A stretch of DNA of 64,000 nucleotides from positions 1 to 64,000 of the forward strand of contig PLWZ01000056.1 in the NCBI GenBank assembly GCA_003151235.1. Direction: 5' to 3'. The translations under genes were made by a program, and so were the position numbers. Positions 18,469-27,000 of the stretch are shown here, in pieces. The notes under the pieces are model-generated. The model did not search any database. It saw only the letters and a list, made by a program, of their open reading frames with translations, and was not told the DNA's origin. Positions within the stretch are counted from its first letter, which is position 1. The number at the start of each line of letters is the position of its first letter. Origin of the DNA: Acidimicrobiaceae bacterium. Lineage in GTDB: Bacteria > Actinomycetota > Acidimicrobiia > Acidimicrobiales > RAAP-2.

Positions 18469-18840
18469 GGAGGGCCGAACCATCCTGCCGTCAGCGGCTC
18501 GCTCTCCCAGGCGGCTGCACAAAAAGTCGCCCGGGTGATGGCGGTTCTCTCGACGGCGAGTCGGGTTCGGATACTGGCCCGGCTCCGCGCCGGGTCGTGC
18601 TCGGTTGGCGAACTCAGCGCCGAGGTTGAGATGGAACAACCCGCGGTCTCCCATCAGCTCCGGGTGCTCCGGGATCTCGGATTCGTCGTCGGGACCCGCA
18701 GTGGCCGACACGTCGTTTACGGCCTTTATGACTCACACGTCGCTGCCCTGCTCGACGAAGCCCTTCGCCACATGGATCACGTGGCAGGCGACGGCCGGGG
18801 CCACCGCCACGCCGGAACCACTTCTCGGATACCGACCTGA
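18466..18840 (+). CDS. ArsR/SmtB-family nickel/cobalt sensor, NmtR-like
   Basis: A 124-residue winged-helix repressor. The core SRVRILARL, CSVGELSAEVEMEQPAVSHQ and LRVLRDLGFV is ArsR/SmtB. The last helix carries D89, H91, H102 and H105 (YDSHVAALLDEALRHMDHV), the same spacing (2, 11, 3) as the helix-5 nickel site of mycobacterial NmtR, and the tail adds H113 and H115 in GRGHRHAG. The ATG at 18466 fits a leaderless transcript; a start at 18436 lies inside the promoter. Predicted to derepress the divergent NiCoT gene and the downstream His-rich gene when nickel or cobalt binds. Confidence 0.9.
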   Translation: MGGPNHPAVSGSLSQAAAQKVARVMAVLSTASRVRILARLRAGSCSVGELSAEVEMEQPAVSHQLRVLRDLGFVVGTRSGRHVVYGLYDSHVAALLDEALRHMDHVAGDGRGHRHAGTTSRIPT

Positions 18841-18850
18841 AAGGAAAGCA

Positions 18851-19045
18851 GTGAACACTGAGCACGATCACCAAGAACCACACGACCACGAGCACCCTCA
18901 TCATGACAATGCGCACGCGCACCCCCACGACAGCCATGAGCATGAGCACGTCACCCACGAGCACCCTCACGGGCACGACGGCCACGCGCACGAACACGTT
19001 CACGAGGTCAGCCTCGAGGATCATCACGAGCACGAGCACGCGTAG
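18851..19045 (+). CDS. Histidine-rich metal-binding peptide
   Basis: A 64-residue protein starting at GTG 18851, behind AAGGAAAG. Twenty-five residues (39 percent) are histidine, mostly alternating with Glu, Asp or Pro (HDHEHPHHDN, HEHEHVTHEHPHGH). It has no signal peptide, cysteine or hydrophobic core, so it is probably an intrinsically disordered cytoplasmic Ni/Zn buffer or chaperone, analogous in composition to Hpn-like or HypB/UreE tails. It follows the NmtR-like sensor by 10 bp and is likely in its operon. Confidence 0.8.
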   Translation: MNTEHDHQEPHDHEHPHHDNAHAHPHDSHEHEHVTHEHPHGHDGHAHEHVHEVSLEDHHEHEHA

Positions 19046-19095
19046 CAACCGGCCGGTCCTTCGGCGGGCGGCGCCGCCGTCGAAAGACCGGTTGC
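19045..19095 (+). terminator. Hairpin after the His-rich gene
   Basis: GCAACCGG (19045-19052) pairs perfectly with CCGGTTGC (19088-19095), enclosing a GGCGGCGCCGCC sub-hairpin. It begins on the last base of the stop codon. There is no T-tract, so it may be a GC-rich terminator typical of actinobacteria or an RNA-stability element. Confidence 0.5.
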
Positions 19096-19189
19096 ACACC
19101 GTGGACCCTTCCTCTGGGTGTCCGAACGATGCCGAATCCAGCCCACGTCGTCACGCAGGTCGCGATGGCGTGCTCGGTACGATGACGCC

Positions 19190-19681
19190 GTGAGCACGCC
19201 ACGCGACCAGCCGGCCGTTGATCTGGCCGAGGACCCCAACACGGTGGAGGGTGCTCTCGCTCTGGTACGCAAACACGGCGGGCGAGTTACCTCGTCGCGC
19301 CGCTTCCTTCTGCGCGTCCTGTTCGAGGTCGAGGGCCATCACACGGCGGAGGAGCTTGCCACGGCTGTCCAACTCCAGGCTCCGGACATTCACATATCGA
19401 CCATCTACCGCAACCTCGACGAACTGGAACGCCTCGGGGTGGTCGTCCACTCCCATCTCGGGCATGGCCCGGCGACGTACCACCTGGCAGCCGGGGCGCA
19501 CGGACACCTTGTCTGTGAGGAATGCGGCGCCACGATCGAGGCGCCCACCGAGCTCTTCGCAGGCCTGTCTCAGACGGCTCGATCGCGTTTCGGGTTTGAC
19601 GTCAACCCGCACCACTTCGCGGTGCTCGGCCGATGTGAGGCTTGCCGCGGCGAAGGGCCGTACTCGGGTCCGACCGCCTGA
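19190..19681 (+). CDS. Fur-family metalloregulator (Zur/Nur-like)
   Basis: A 163-residue Fur-family repressor. The winged helix is VTSSRRFLLRVLFEVEGHHT with STIYRNLDELERLGVV. The dimer domain has LAAGAHGHLVCEECG and a late CEAC pair forming the structural CxxC-CxxC zinc site, and VNPHHFAVLG supplies regulatory ligands. Start GTG at 19190 is preferred over a 24-residue Arg-rich extension. Because it abuts nickel-handling genes it could be a Nur-type nickel sensor, but Zur is equally possible from sequence alone. Confidence 0.88.
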   Translation: MSTPRDQPAVDLAEDPNTVEGALALVRKHGGRVTSSRRFLLRVLFEVEGHHTAEELATAVQLQAPDIHISTIYRNLDELERLGVVVHSHLGHGPATYHLAAGAHGHLVCEECGATIEAPTELFAGLSQTARSRFGFDVNPHHFAVLGRCEACRGEGPYSGPTA

Positions 19682-19813
19682 GAGCCAAGGTGGCGTCGGC
19701 CAGTTCGTCGCGACCACAGAGGGGTTCCTCCCGCGCCGCCAGGCATCTCGATCCGGTACCCTCGCCAGCGGAGCGACGGCTCGTCGCGCTGCATACGGAT
19801 CGGGGACCACGGC

Positions 19814-20959
19814 ATGACGGAACAGAATGAGGCAGTCCAGCTTCGCTCCTTGGTGAAGTCCGACGGAACGCTCGAACTATCACTCGTCGAAGTCGAGATG
19901 CCGAGTCCGGGGCCCAATGAGGTGCTCATCCGGGTCGAGGCATCTCCCATCAACCCTTCGGATCTCGGGCTCCTCTTCGGCGGCGCAGACATGGAGACGG
20001 CGAAGGTGTCGGGCACCGTCTACCGGCCGGTGGTTCAGGCAACCGTCCCCGAAGCGGCAATGCGGGGCCTCGCCGGGCGGGCGGACAGTTCACTTCCCGT
20101 CGGCAACGAGGGTGCCGGCACCGTCGTCGACGCCGGCACGTCCGAGGCGGCGCAAGCCCTGCTCGGCAAGACGGTCGCTGCTGCCGGCGGCGCCATGTAC
20201 TCGCAGTATCGAAGTGTGGATGCCTCCCTGTGCCTGGTGCTTCCAGACGGGATCACGGCCTCCGAGGGGGCATCGAGCTTTGTCAACCCGCTGACGGCGC
20301 TCGGCATGGTCGAGACAATGCGCACAGAGGGCCATAGCGCATTGGTCCACACGGCGGCGGCCTCCAACCTCGGCCAGATGCTCAACAGGCTCTGCATCGC
20401 CGATGGTGTCCAGCTGGTCAACATCGTCCGCAGACCGGAGCAAGCGGAACTTCTCCGGGCCGCCGGCGCGACCTACGTCTGCGACTCGAGCTCGCCGACG
20501 TTCATGGCGGACCTGATCGAAGCGCTGACCGCGACATCGGCCACCCTTGCCTTCGATGCCACCGGGGGTGGCCGCCTGGCCGGGCACATCCTCACCGCCA
20601 TGGAGGTGGCTGCGACGGCCACGGGCGGCGAGTACAGCCGATACGGATCGACCACCCACAAGCAGGTGTACATCTACGGCGGGCTCGATCGGGGCCCGAC
20701 CGAGTTCAATCGCAACTTCGGGATGGCATGGGGAATCGGGGGCTGGCTTCTGACCCCGTTCCTCCAGAAGGTGGGGGCCGAGACCTTCTCACGGCTTCGT
20801 GAGCGCGTGGCGGGAGAACTGAAGACGACCTTCGCCAGCTCGTACACGAAGGAGGTCTCCTTGGCCGAAGCCCTCCAGCTCGACGCCATCTCTGTCTACG
20901 GCAAGCAAGCGACCGGTGAGAAGTATCTGATCAACCCCAACAAGGACGTGCGGTCCTAG
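19814..20959 (+). CDS. MDR-family zinc-binding-type dehydrogenase/quinone oxidoreductase
   Basis: A 381-residue medium-chain dehydrogenase/reductase. The GroES-like N-terminal part is visible in PGPNEVLIRVEASPINPSDLG and PVGNEGAGTVVDAG. The cofactor domain is less canonical (ALVHTAAASNLGQMLNRLC) and the usual catalytic zinc cysteines are absent, so an NADPH-dependent enone/quinone reductase activity is likely. It converges on the DUF899 gene. Confidence 0.85.
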   Translation: MTEQNEAVQLRSLVKSDGTLELSLVEVEMPSPGPNEVLIRVEASPINPSDLGLLFGGADMETAKVSGTVYRPVVQATVPEAAMRGLAGRADSSLPVGNEGAGTVVDAGTSEAAQALLGKTVAAAGGAMYSQYRSVDASLCLVLPDGITASEGASSFVNPLTALGMVETMRTEGHSALVHTAAASNLGQMLNRLCIADGVQLVNIVRRPEQAELLRAAGATYVCDSSSPTFMADLIEALTATSATLAFDATGGGRLAGHILTAMEVAATATGGEYSRYGSTTHKQVYIYGGLDRGPTEFNRNFGMAWGIGGWLLTPFLQKVGAETFSRLRERVAGELKTTFASSYTKEVSLAEALQLDAISVYGKQATGEKYLINPNKDVRS

Positions 20960-20975
20960 CTCGACTTCGGGAAGT

Positions 20976-21705
20976 TCAGCTCGAGAAGTTGGGCGTGGCC
21001 GACCGAGGGTTGACCGCGCGACCCTTGGGCTCCTCCCACTCCTCTTGTCGCCCGAGCGCAGTCATGTCCAAGAAGTAATACGCCCCACCGAGCATCTCGG
21101 TCCCCCGCGCGAACACCGAGTAGGTGTGAAAGATCTCGTCTCCCTCCCTCAGGAAGGTGCTGTAGCCGGGTTGCTCGGAGGAGCCGTCCCATACCGACCT
21201 CCACCAGCTCGGGCAGCGTCCGGTAGTTCCACATGATCGGGGCTATGGACCCGTCGATCGTTACGTTGAAGTCGTAGTTGAAGTCACTGTCGAGCGATGA
21301 GACCCACGGGAACGTCCAGCCCTTGGCCTTCTTGTACCGCTCGATCTTCTCGATCGGTGCCCGAGAAACAGCGACGAAGTTCGTCTCACGAGCCCGCAGA
21401 TGGTCGATGAGCCCCTGGCAAAGCTCGTCTGCGGCGGCGGTGCAGCTCGGGCAGCCCTCGTCCCATTCGGGATCGAACATGAAGTGCTGCACGATGAGCT
21501 GCCTCTTACCATCGAAGAGATGGACAAAGTCAACGTCCTCATCGGGGCCGTGGAAGACATAGCGCTTGTCGACCTTCACCATGGGCAGCTCGCGACGCTT
21601 GGTGCTCAACGCGTCGCGCGCCCTGGTCATCTCCTTTTCCTCGGCGAGAAGGGCCTTGCGGGCGGCCAGCCACTCGTCCTGCGATGCCACCCTCGGGAGA
21701 CTCAT
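20976..21705 (-). pseudogene. DUF899 thioredoxin-like protein with C-terminal frameshift
   Basis: The N-terminal 165 residues are intact DUF899 sequence (SLPRVASQDEWLAARKALL, HFMFDPEWDEGCPSCTAAAD, SDFNYDFNVTIDG). Near 21190, after PELVEVG, the frame is lost. The correct continuation is in another frame: WDGSSEQPGYSTFLREGDE, then FHTYSVFARGTEMLGGAYYF and a stop at 20976-20978. Read without the shift, the protein ends in unrelated sequence and overlaps the neighbour at 20956; with the shift repaired the genes end 16 bp apart, supporting the repaired frame. Either a pseudogene or a base-call error in the GGG run. Confidence 0.75.
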
Positions 21706-22034
21706 GCTTCCCCTTTCAACTCACTGCGTTCCGACCCTCGCGGCGAGCAGTCCGAAAGTCGAGCCGGCACCGACGCTCGCCTGACCCGGTTCCTGCTTAG
21801 CACTCAGGCCGGACGAAGCAAAAAGTCGATGAGGCCATCCTCGGGGCACGGTTGCAAGCGTTCGCCAGTACTTCCTCCGGGATGCGTTCAAAGCGATGTG
21901 GGGTAGCGTCCGTCCGAATCCCGGGTCGCCCGACACGAGGCGCAAGGGGACGTTGTGTTCGGCAAGGCCGACAAGGTGGACGGCTGGTCGCGCAGCACCG
22001 TCGGGTCCGGGACGTAACGAAAACGGAGCCTGAA
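21706..22034. other. Intergenic region without recognised features
   Basis: This 329-bp stretch lies between the divergently transcribed DUF899 gene and the phosphotransferase gene. Short frames occur on both strands but show no domain pattern or consistent codon bias. It presumably carries both promoters; no clear operator or riboswitch was found. Confidence 0.5.
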
Positions 22035-23027
22035 TTGCCAGACGCGCTGAAAGACCCGCGGATCGACCGGGTCCTCACTCGGCTCGTCGAACAGGGAGTC
22101 GTCGCGTCGGCAGACGGGGCGACCGTCGTCGAGCTCTCGGGGGGAGTGTCGGCCGACGTCTTCGCCCTCACCGTTGGCGGCCGACATCTCGTCGTGAAGT
22201 GGGCGCTTCCACGACTCCGGGTGGCCCAGGAGTGGCTGTCGTCGCCGACCCGGATCGTCGTGGAGGCGGACGCGACGAGCTACGCGCGAACCGTCCGGCC
22301 CGAAAACGCTCCCGAGATCGTCGACGTTGACGACCTGAACCTCGTGATTGTGATGACCGCGGCGGCGCCCGAGATGGGTAACTGGAAGTCCGCGTTGCTA
22401 GACGGGACCGTCGACCCGGAAGTGGGTCGATCCCTCGGCTCCGCTCTGGCGGATTGGCATTCGGTGAGCAGCTCCGATCCCGATGCGTTCCGCCGATTCG
22501 GCGACCGCCGCTACTTCGTCGAGCTGCGAGTCGCGCCTTTCTTCAAACGGGTCGGTGAGGTCCACCGAGACCTCGAGGAGGTGATCGACCGGGTCGTCGA
22601 TCGGATGACGGAGCGGTCGATTTGCCTCGTCCACGGAGACTTCTCTCCGAAGAACGTGCTGGTGAGCGAGGGCTCGTTCTGGGTTCTCGACTGGGAGATC
22701 GCCCACATCGGCGATCCGACCTTCGATCTGGCGTTCCTGGTATCGCACCTGGTGTGCAAGGCGATCCACCGGCCCGCCGAGGCGCACCTCTACGAGGCTT
22801 GCGCCAGGTCGTTCCTCGACGCGTATGCCGAGCGATCGATCCTGGGCGCGGACCAGAACGACCTGGTGCCGCAGGCCGCGTGCCTGCTGCTCGCCCGCGT
22901 CGACGGCAAGTCCCCCGTCGACTACTTCGACGCCGGGCAGGCCAGACAGACCCGGTCGCTCGGAAGGCGTTTGCTTGCCGACCGCGCCACCGACTTCGCC
23001 GCTCTGTGGCACCCCCTTGAAGGTTGA
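22035..23027 (+). CDS. Aminoglycoside phosphotransferase-fold (APH/choline kinase-like) protein
   Basis: A 330-residue kinase-like protein. Brenner's motif is LVHGDFSPKNVLV with the catalytic aspartate near residue 202, and the metal motif is VLDWEIAHIGDPTFDLAF. The N-lobe lysine is expected in HLVVKWALPR. The TTG at 22035 has GGAG six bases upstream; the in-frame region before it is poor coding sequence. The substrate is unknown; sugar, choline or antibiotic phosphorylation all occur in this fold. Confidence 0.82.
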   Translation: MPDALKDPRIDRVLTRLVEQGVVASADGATVVELSGGVSADVFALTVGGRHLVVKWALPRLRVAQEWLSSPTRIVVEADATSYARTVRPENAPEIVDVDDLNLVIVMTAAAPEMGNWKSALLDGTVDPEVGRSLGSALADWHSVSSSDPDAFRRFGDRRYFVELRVAPFFKRVGEVHRDLEEVIDRVVDRMTERSICLVHGDFSPKNVLVSEGSFWVLDWEIAHIGDPTFDLAFLVSHLVCKAIHRPAEAHLYEACARSFLDAYAERSILGADQNDLVPQAACLLLARVDGKSPVDYFDAGQARQTRSLGRRLLADRATDFAALWHPLEG

Positions 23028-23074
23028 CTGTCAAGCTCATTGACTAACGGATGGCCGGCGCATAGCCTGCCGGC

Positions 23075-23533
23075 ATGCCCCCCAAACCCCCGCCCGACGA
23101 TGTCGTGATCCCAGCGCTGCTTCGCGGCGCCCGGGGCAGCTACGCACAGTCGATCCGCGCCGAGCTCGTCGCAGGCGGGTTCGACGACCTGCCGCGCAAT
23201 GGGGCCTTCGTTCTCGGCGGCATGGCCAACCACGACGGGCCGGCGGTCGACATGATCCGTGGACTCGGGGTGACCAAGCAGGCGGCCAGCCAGCTGATCG
23301 ACACCCTCGTGTTGCGGGGTTACCTGGTGCGCGACGTCAACCCGGACGACCGCCGCCGGATGACAATCGAGCTCACCGAACGGGGGAGGGCCGCCGCCCT
23401 CGCGATCGAAGCGGGGACGCGGGCCATCGATGCGCAGCTATCCGCGATGATCACGACGGCACAGATGTCGGGCCTGCGGGTTGGACTGGCCGCACTCGCC
23501 GAGATCAAGGAGAAAACGGAGGACGACGCATGA
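23075..23533 (+). CDS. MarR-family transcriptional regulator
   Basis: A 152-residue winged-helix regulator. GLGVTKQAASQLIDTLVLRG is the recognition helix and RDVNPDDRRRMTIELTERG the wing, both diagnostic for MarR. It overlaps the following VOC-domain gene by ATGA, so the two are translationally coupled and the regulator probably governs that small resistance-type protein. It starts 47 bp after the kinase-like gene. Confidence 0.9.
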   Translation: MPPKPPPDDVVIPALLRGARGSYAQSIRAELVAGGFDDLPRNGAFVLGGMANHDGPAVDMIRGLGVTKQAASQLIDTLVLRGYLVRDVNPDDRRRMTIELTERGRAAALAIEAGTRAIDAQLSAMITTAQMSGLRVGLAALAEIKEKTEDDA

Positions 23534-23925
23534 GCCTGGTCCGATTCAAGGGCATCAGCCCGGTCCTGCCGGTCAAGGAGATCGCACGGGCGCTCGATCA
23601 CTATGCGTCGCTCGGGTTCGCGGTCAATTCATACGAGGGCGGCGAGCAGTACGGGTTCGCCGATCGCGACCAGATCGGACTGCATTTCGTCGAGATCTCG
23701 GATCATGATCACGACGACGGCAGCACCCACGAGCACGAGGCACACACTGCGATGACGTACCTCTACGTCGACGACGCCGATGCGCTCGCAACCGAATGGC
23801 GGGGCCCCGGAATCGCCGGGACGACACGGCCCCCAGTCGATACACCGTACGGATTGCGCGAGGGCAGCCACATCGACCCGGACGGCAATCTCATCCGTTT
23901 CGGCTCACCGATACCCGGCAATTGA
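23530..23925 (+). CDS. VOC-family (bleomycin-resistance-like) protein
   Basis: A 131-residue vicinal-oxygen-chelate protein. ISPVLPVKEIARALDHYASL and YGLREGSHIDPDGNLIRFG are typical of BRP/glyoxalase-like binding proteins. It carries an acidic/His cluster (ISDHDHDDGSTHEHEAH) in the middle that could contribute metal binding. Coupled to the MarR gene by a 4-bp overlap; a role in sequestering or modifying a toxic ligand is plausible but unproven. Confidence 0.85.
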   Translation: MSLVRFKGISPVLPVKEIARALDHYASLGFAVNSYEGGEQYGFADRDQIGLHFVEISDHDHDDGSTHEHEAHTAMTYLYVDDADALATEWRGPGIAGTTRPPVDTPYGLREGSHIDPDGNLIRFGSPIPGN

Positions 23926-24069
23926 GGCGCGCAAGCTGCCGCCGGCTTGCCGGAAATCCGTCTCACGTGAGACGAGCTGGAGTCGGGGCGACGGTCTTAC
24001 CCAGGATCGGTGGTTGTCCAAACTGATTAGCCAATCGAATAGTTCGACCCGCTACACTTCACGTCCGAC

Positions 24070-27000
24070 ATGCAATCGATTGCCGGCGTAACGGCTCCCG
24101 ACCCGGCGGCGAACGGTTCGGGGGGTGTGGCCGGTGGGTCCGGCCACCGGGGCACCCAGACCCGGCCCCTCGGGGCCGAGGCGGGCGGTTGGATCCGGCG
24201 CCTGTCTCCCCTCTGGTGGGCCCATCGCAGGGTGGTCGCGATCGCGCTGATCGCGTCCGTCGTGTCGTCGGCCACGCTGGCGATCACCCCATACCTGCAA
24301 AAGGTGATCATCGACAGCGCCATCCTCCATCACCAGGACCGGATCGAACCACTGCTCCTTCTCATGGGCGGTGTGTTCCTCATGCAGTTCATCTTCAGTG
24401 GCATCCGCCGCTTCAGTGCGGGCAGGGTGAGCTGGGACATCGACTACGACTTACGCAACACCGTCTTCGGCCATCTGCAGGGTCTTGATTTCGCACGCCA
24501 CGACCAGCTCCAGACCGGTCAACTCGTGTCGCGGACCAACTCGGACCTCGTCTTGATTCGGTCGTTGCTCACCCAGCTGCCCCTGGTGCTGGCCAACGTG
24601 CTGCAGTTCCTCCTCGCCGTCGTGATCATGGTCCACCTGTCGTTGATTCTCACGGCCGTCGTCGTGCCCCTGATGCCTCTCATGTTCCTGCTTGCGTTCC
24701 GCATGCGGCGGGTCGTCTACCCGTCGAGTTGGGAGATGCAGGCACGGATGGCCGAGATGGTCGGGACCGTGGACGACTCGGTCAGCGGCGTCCGCGTGGT
24801 GAAGGGATTTGGCCAGGAGGACCGGGAGCTGTCGCGGGTGGTCGGCGCCCTCGGGGCCCTGTACGGGTCGAGGATGCGCAACTGGCGCTTGCGCTCCCGG
24901 CGGACATCCACATTGCAGACCATTCCGGCGCTCGGCCAGGTGGCCGTGCTGGCACTCGGGGGCTGGCTCGTCTTCGACGGGAGGGTCACCGTCGGCACCC
25001 TCGTGGCCTTCTTCAGCTACCTGACCCAGCTCATGTCGCCGTCACGCCAGATGGCCGGGGTGCTCGTGGTCGCGCAGCAGGCCCGGGCGGGCGCAGAACG
25101 CGTGCTCGAGCTACTCGACTCCCTGCCCGACGTCGTCGAGAGCCCCGACGCGATCGAGCTCACATCGCTCGACGGCCGGATCAGCTTCAACAACGTCTCG
25201 TTCGGCTACCTCCGTTCCGAGCCGGTCCTCGACGGTTTCGACCTCCAGGTCAGCGCCGGCGAGACCGTCGCGCTGGTCGGCTCGTCGGGCTCGGGCAAGT
25301 CGACCGTCGGCTTGCTCCTCCCCCGCTTCTACGACGTCCAGCAGGGTTCGGTACAGGTCGACGGAATCGATGTCCGCGACGTCACGTTCGATTCCCTGCG
25401 CCGACAGATCGGCGTCGTGTTCGAGGACAGCTTCTTGTTCTCCGACACCGTCCGGTCCAACATCGCCTACGGACGCCCGGACGCGACCGACGCCCAGATC
25501 GAAGCCGCCGCGAAGGCGGCCGAGGCCCATCGCTTCGTCATGGATCTGCCCGATGGTTACGACACGATCGTCGGCGAACGCGGCCTGCTGCTGTCGGGCG
25601 GGCAGCGGCAACGGATCACGCTGGCCAGAGCGCTGCTCACCGACCCGAGGGTCTTGCTCCTCGACGATGCCACCTCGTCCATCGACAGCCGGGTCGAACA
25701 GGAGATCCACGCGACCTTGCGCCGGCTGATGGTCGGCCGCACGACCATCCTCGTCGCCCACCGGCGCTCGACGCTGCACCTGGCCGACCGGATCGTGGTC
25801 CTCGATGGAGGAAAGGTCGTCGACTCCGGGACCCACATCGAGCTCATGGGCCGGTGCCCGCTGTACTCGGACCTCCTCGCAGGCCCGGGGGAGGACGCCG
25901 AAGGCGAGGGCGTCGAGCCGAGGGTGGCTGCGACCGAAGAGGACACGATCGTTCCGATCACGCCGGCGGCGTGGGCAAGTGAAGAGGTCGGCGGCGCGTC
26001 CCTGTTCCAGACCACGACATCCCTCACCTCCTCGGCCAACGGAGGGACGCCGGGCGTCGCGACCATGGGTGGGACGGGGGGGATGGGTGGCGGTGGGCGC
26101 GGCATGGGTGGCGGCATGCGGGCCGGGCTGTCCGCGCCGCCAACCCCCGAGCTCCTCGCGGCCATCGACGCGCTGCCACCGGTGGTCGACGAGCCAGAGC
26201 CGCACCTCGCCGAGGACAGCCAAAAGCTCCGCCAGCCCTTCAGGTTCACGGCATTCCTGCGGCCGTTCCTGCCCCAACTCGGCGTCGGGGTCTTCCTGGT
26301 CGTCTTGGATGCCGCAGCGGGCCTGGTCGGCCCGTCGTTCACCGGCACCTCGGTGAACAGCGTCCTCTTGCACCACGAGGAGTCGGTTCTCTGGCTCCTG
26401 TCCGGCATCTTCTTCGCGGTCACCATGCTCGACTGGGCCGACATGTGGGCGGAGACGTTCTGGACCGGACGGACGTCCGAGCGGATGCTCTATTCCATGC
26501 GGGTGCGGATATTCGCCCACCTCCAACGCCTCGGGATGGACTTCTACGACCACGAGATGACCGGCCGGATCCTGACCCGCATGACGTCGGATGTCGACAC
26601 GCTGTCCCAGTTGCTCCAGTCGGGGTTGTTGAACGCGCTCGTCTACGTGGTGCAGTTCGCCGGCGTCATCGTGATCCTCGCGACGAGGAACACCCACCTG
26701 ATCCTGCTCGTGCTGACCGTCGTTCCCCCGCTCGCGATCGGGACCGTGTGGTTCCGGATCCAGTCGACTCGCGCCTACGACCGCCAGCGGGACCGGATCT
26801 CGGCGGTCAACGCCGACCTCCAGGAGAACATCTCGGGGGTCCGAGTCACCCAGGCGTTTCGTCGCGAGACGCACAACAACCGGACCTTCCTCGGCCTGAC
26901 CGCCGGGTACCGAGACGCCGGACTGCGTTCCTTGAAGGTCTCATCGGTCTACTTCACCTTCGCCACCTTCATGGGGAACATCGCGATCCTGATCGTGCTC

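Noticed and set aside
25111-26874. 587-codon minus-strand frame
   Set aside because: Antisense to the ABC exporter; composition is Arg/Asp/Gly-rich with no domain.
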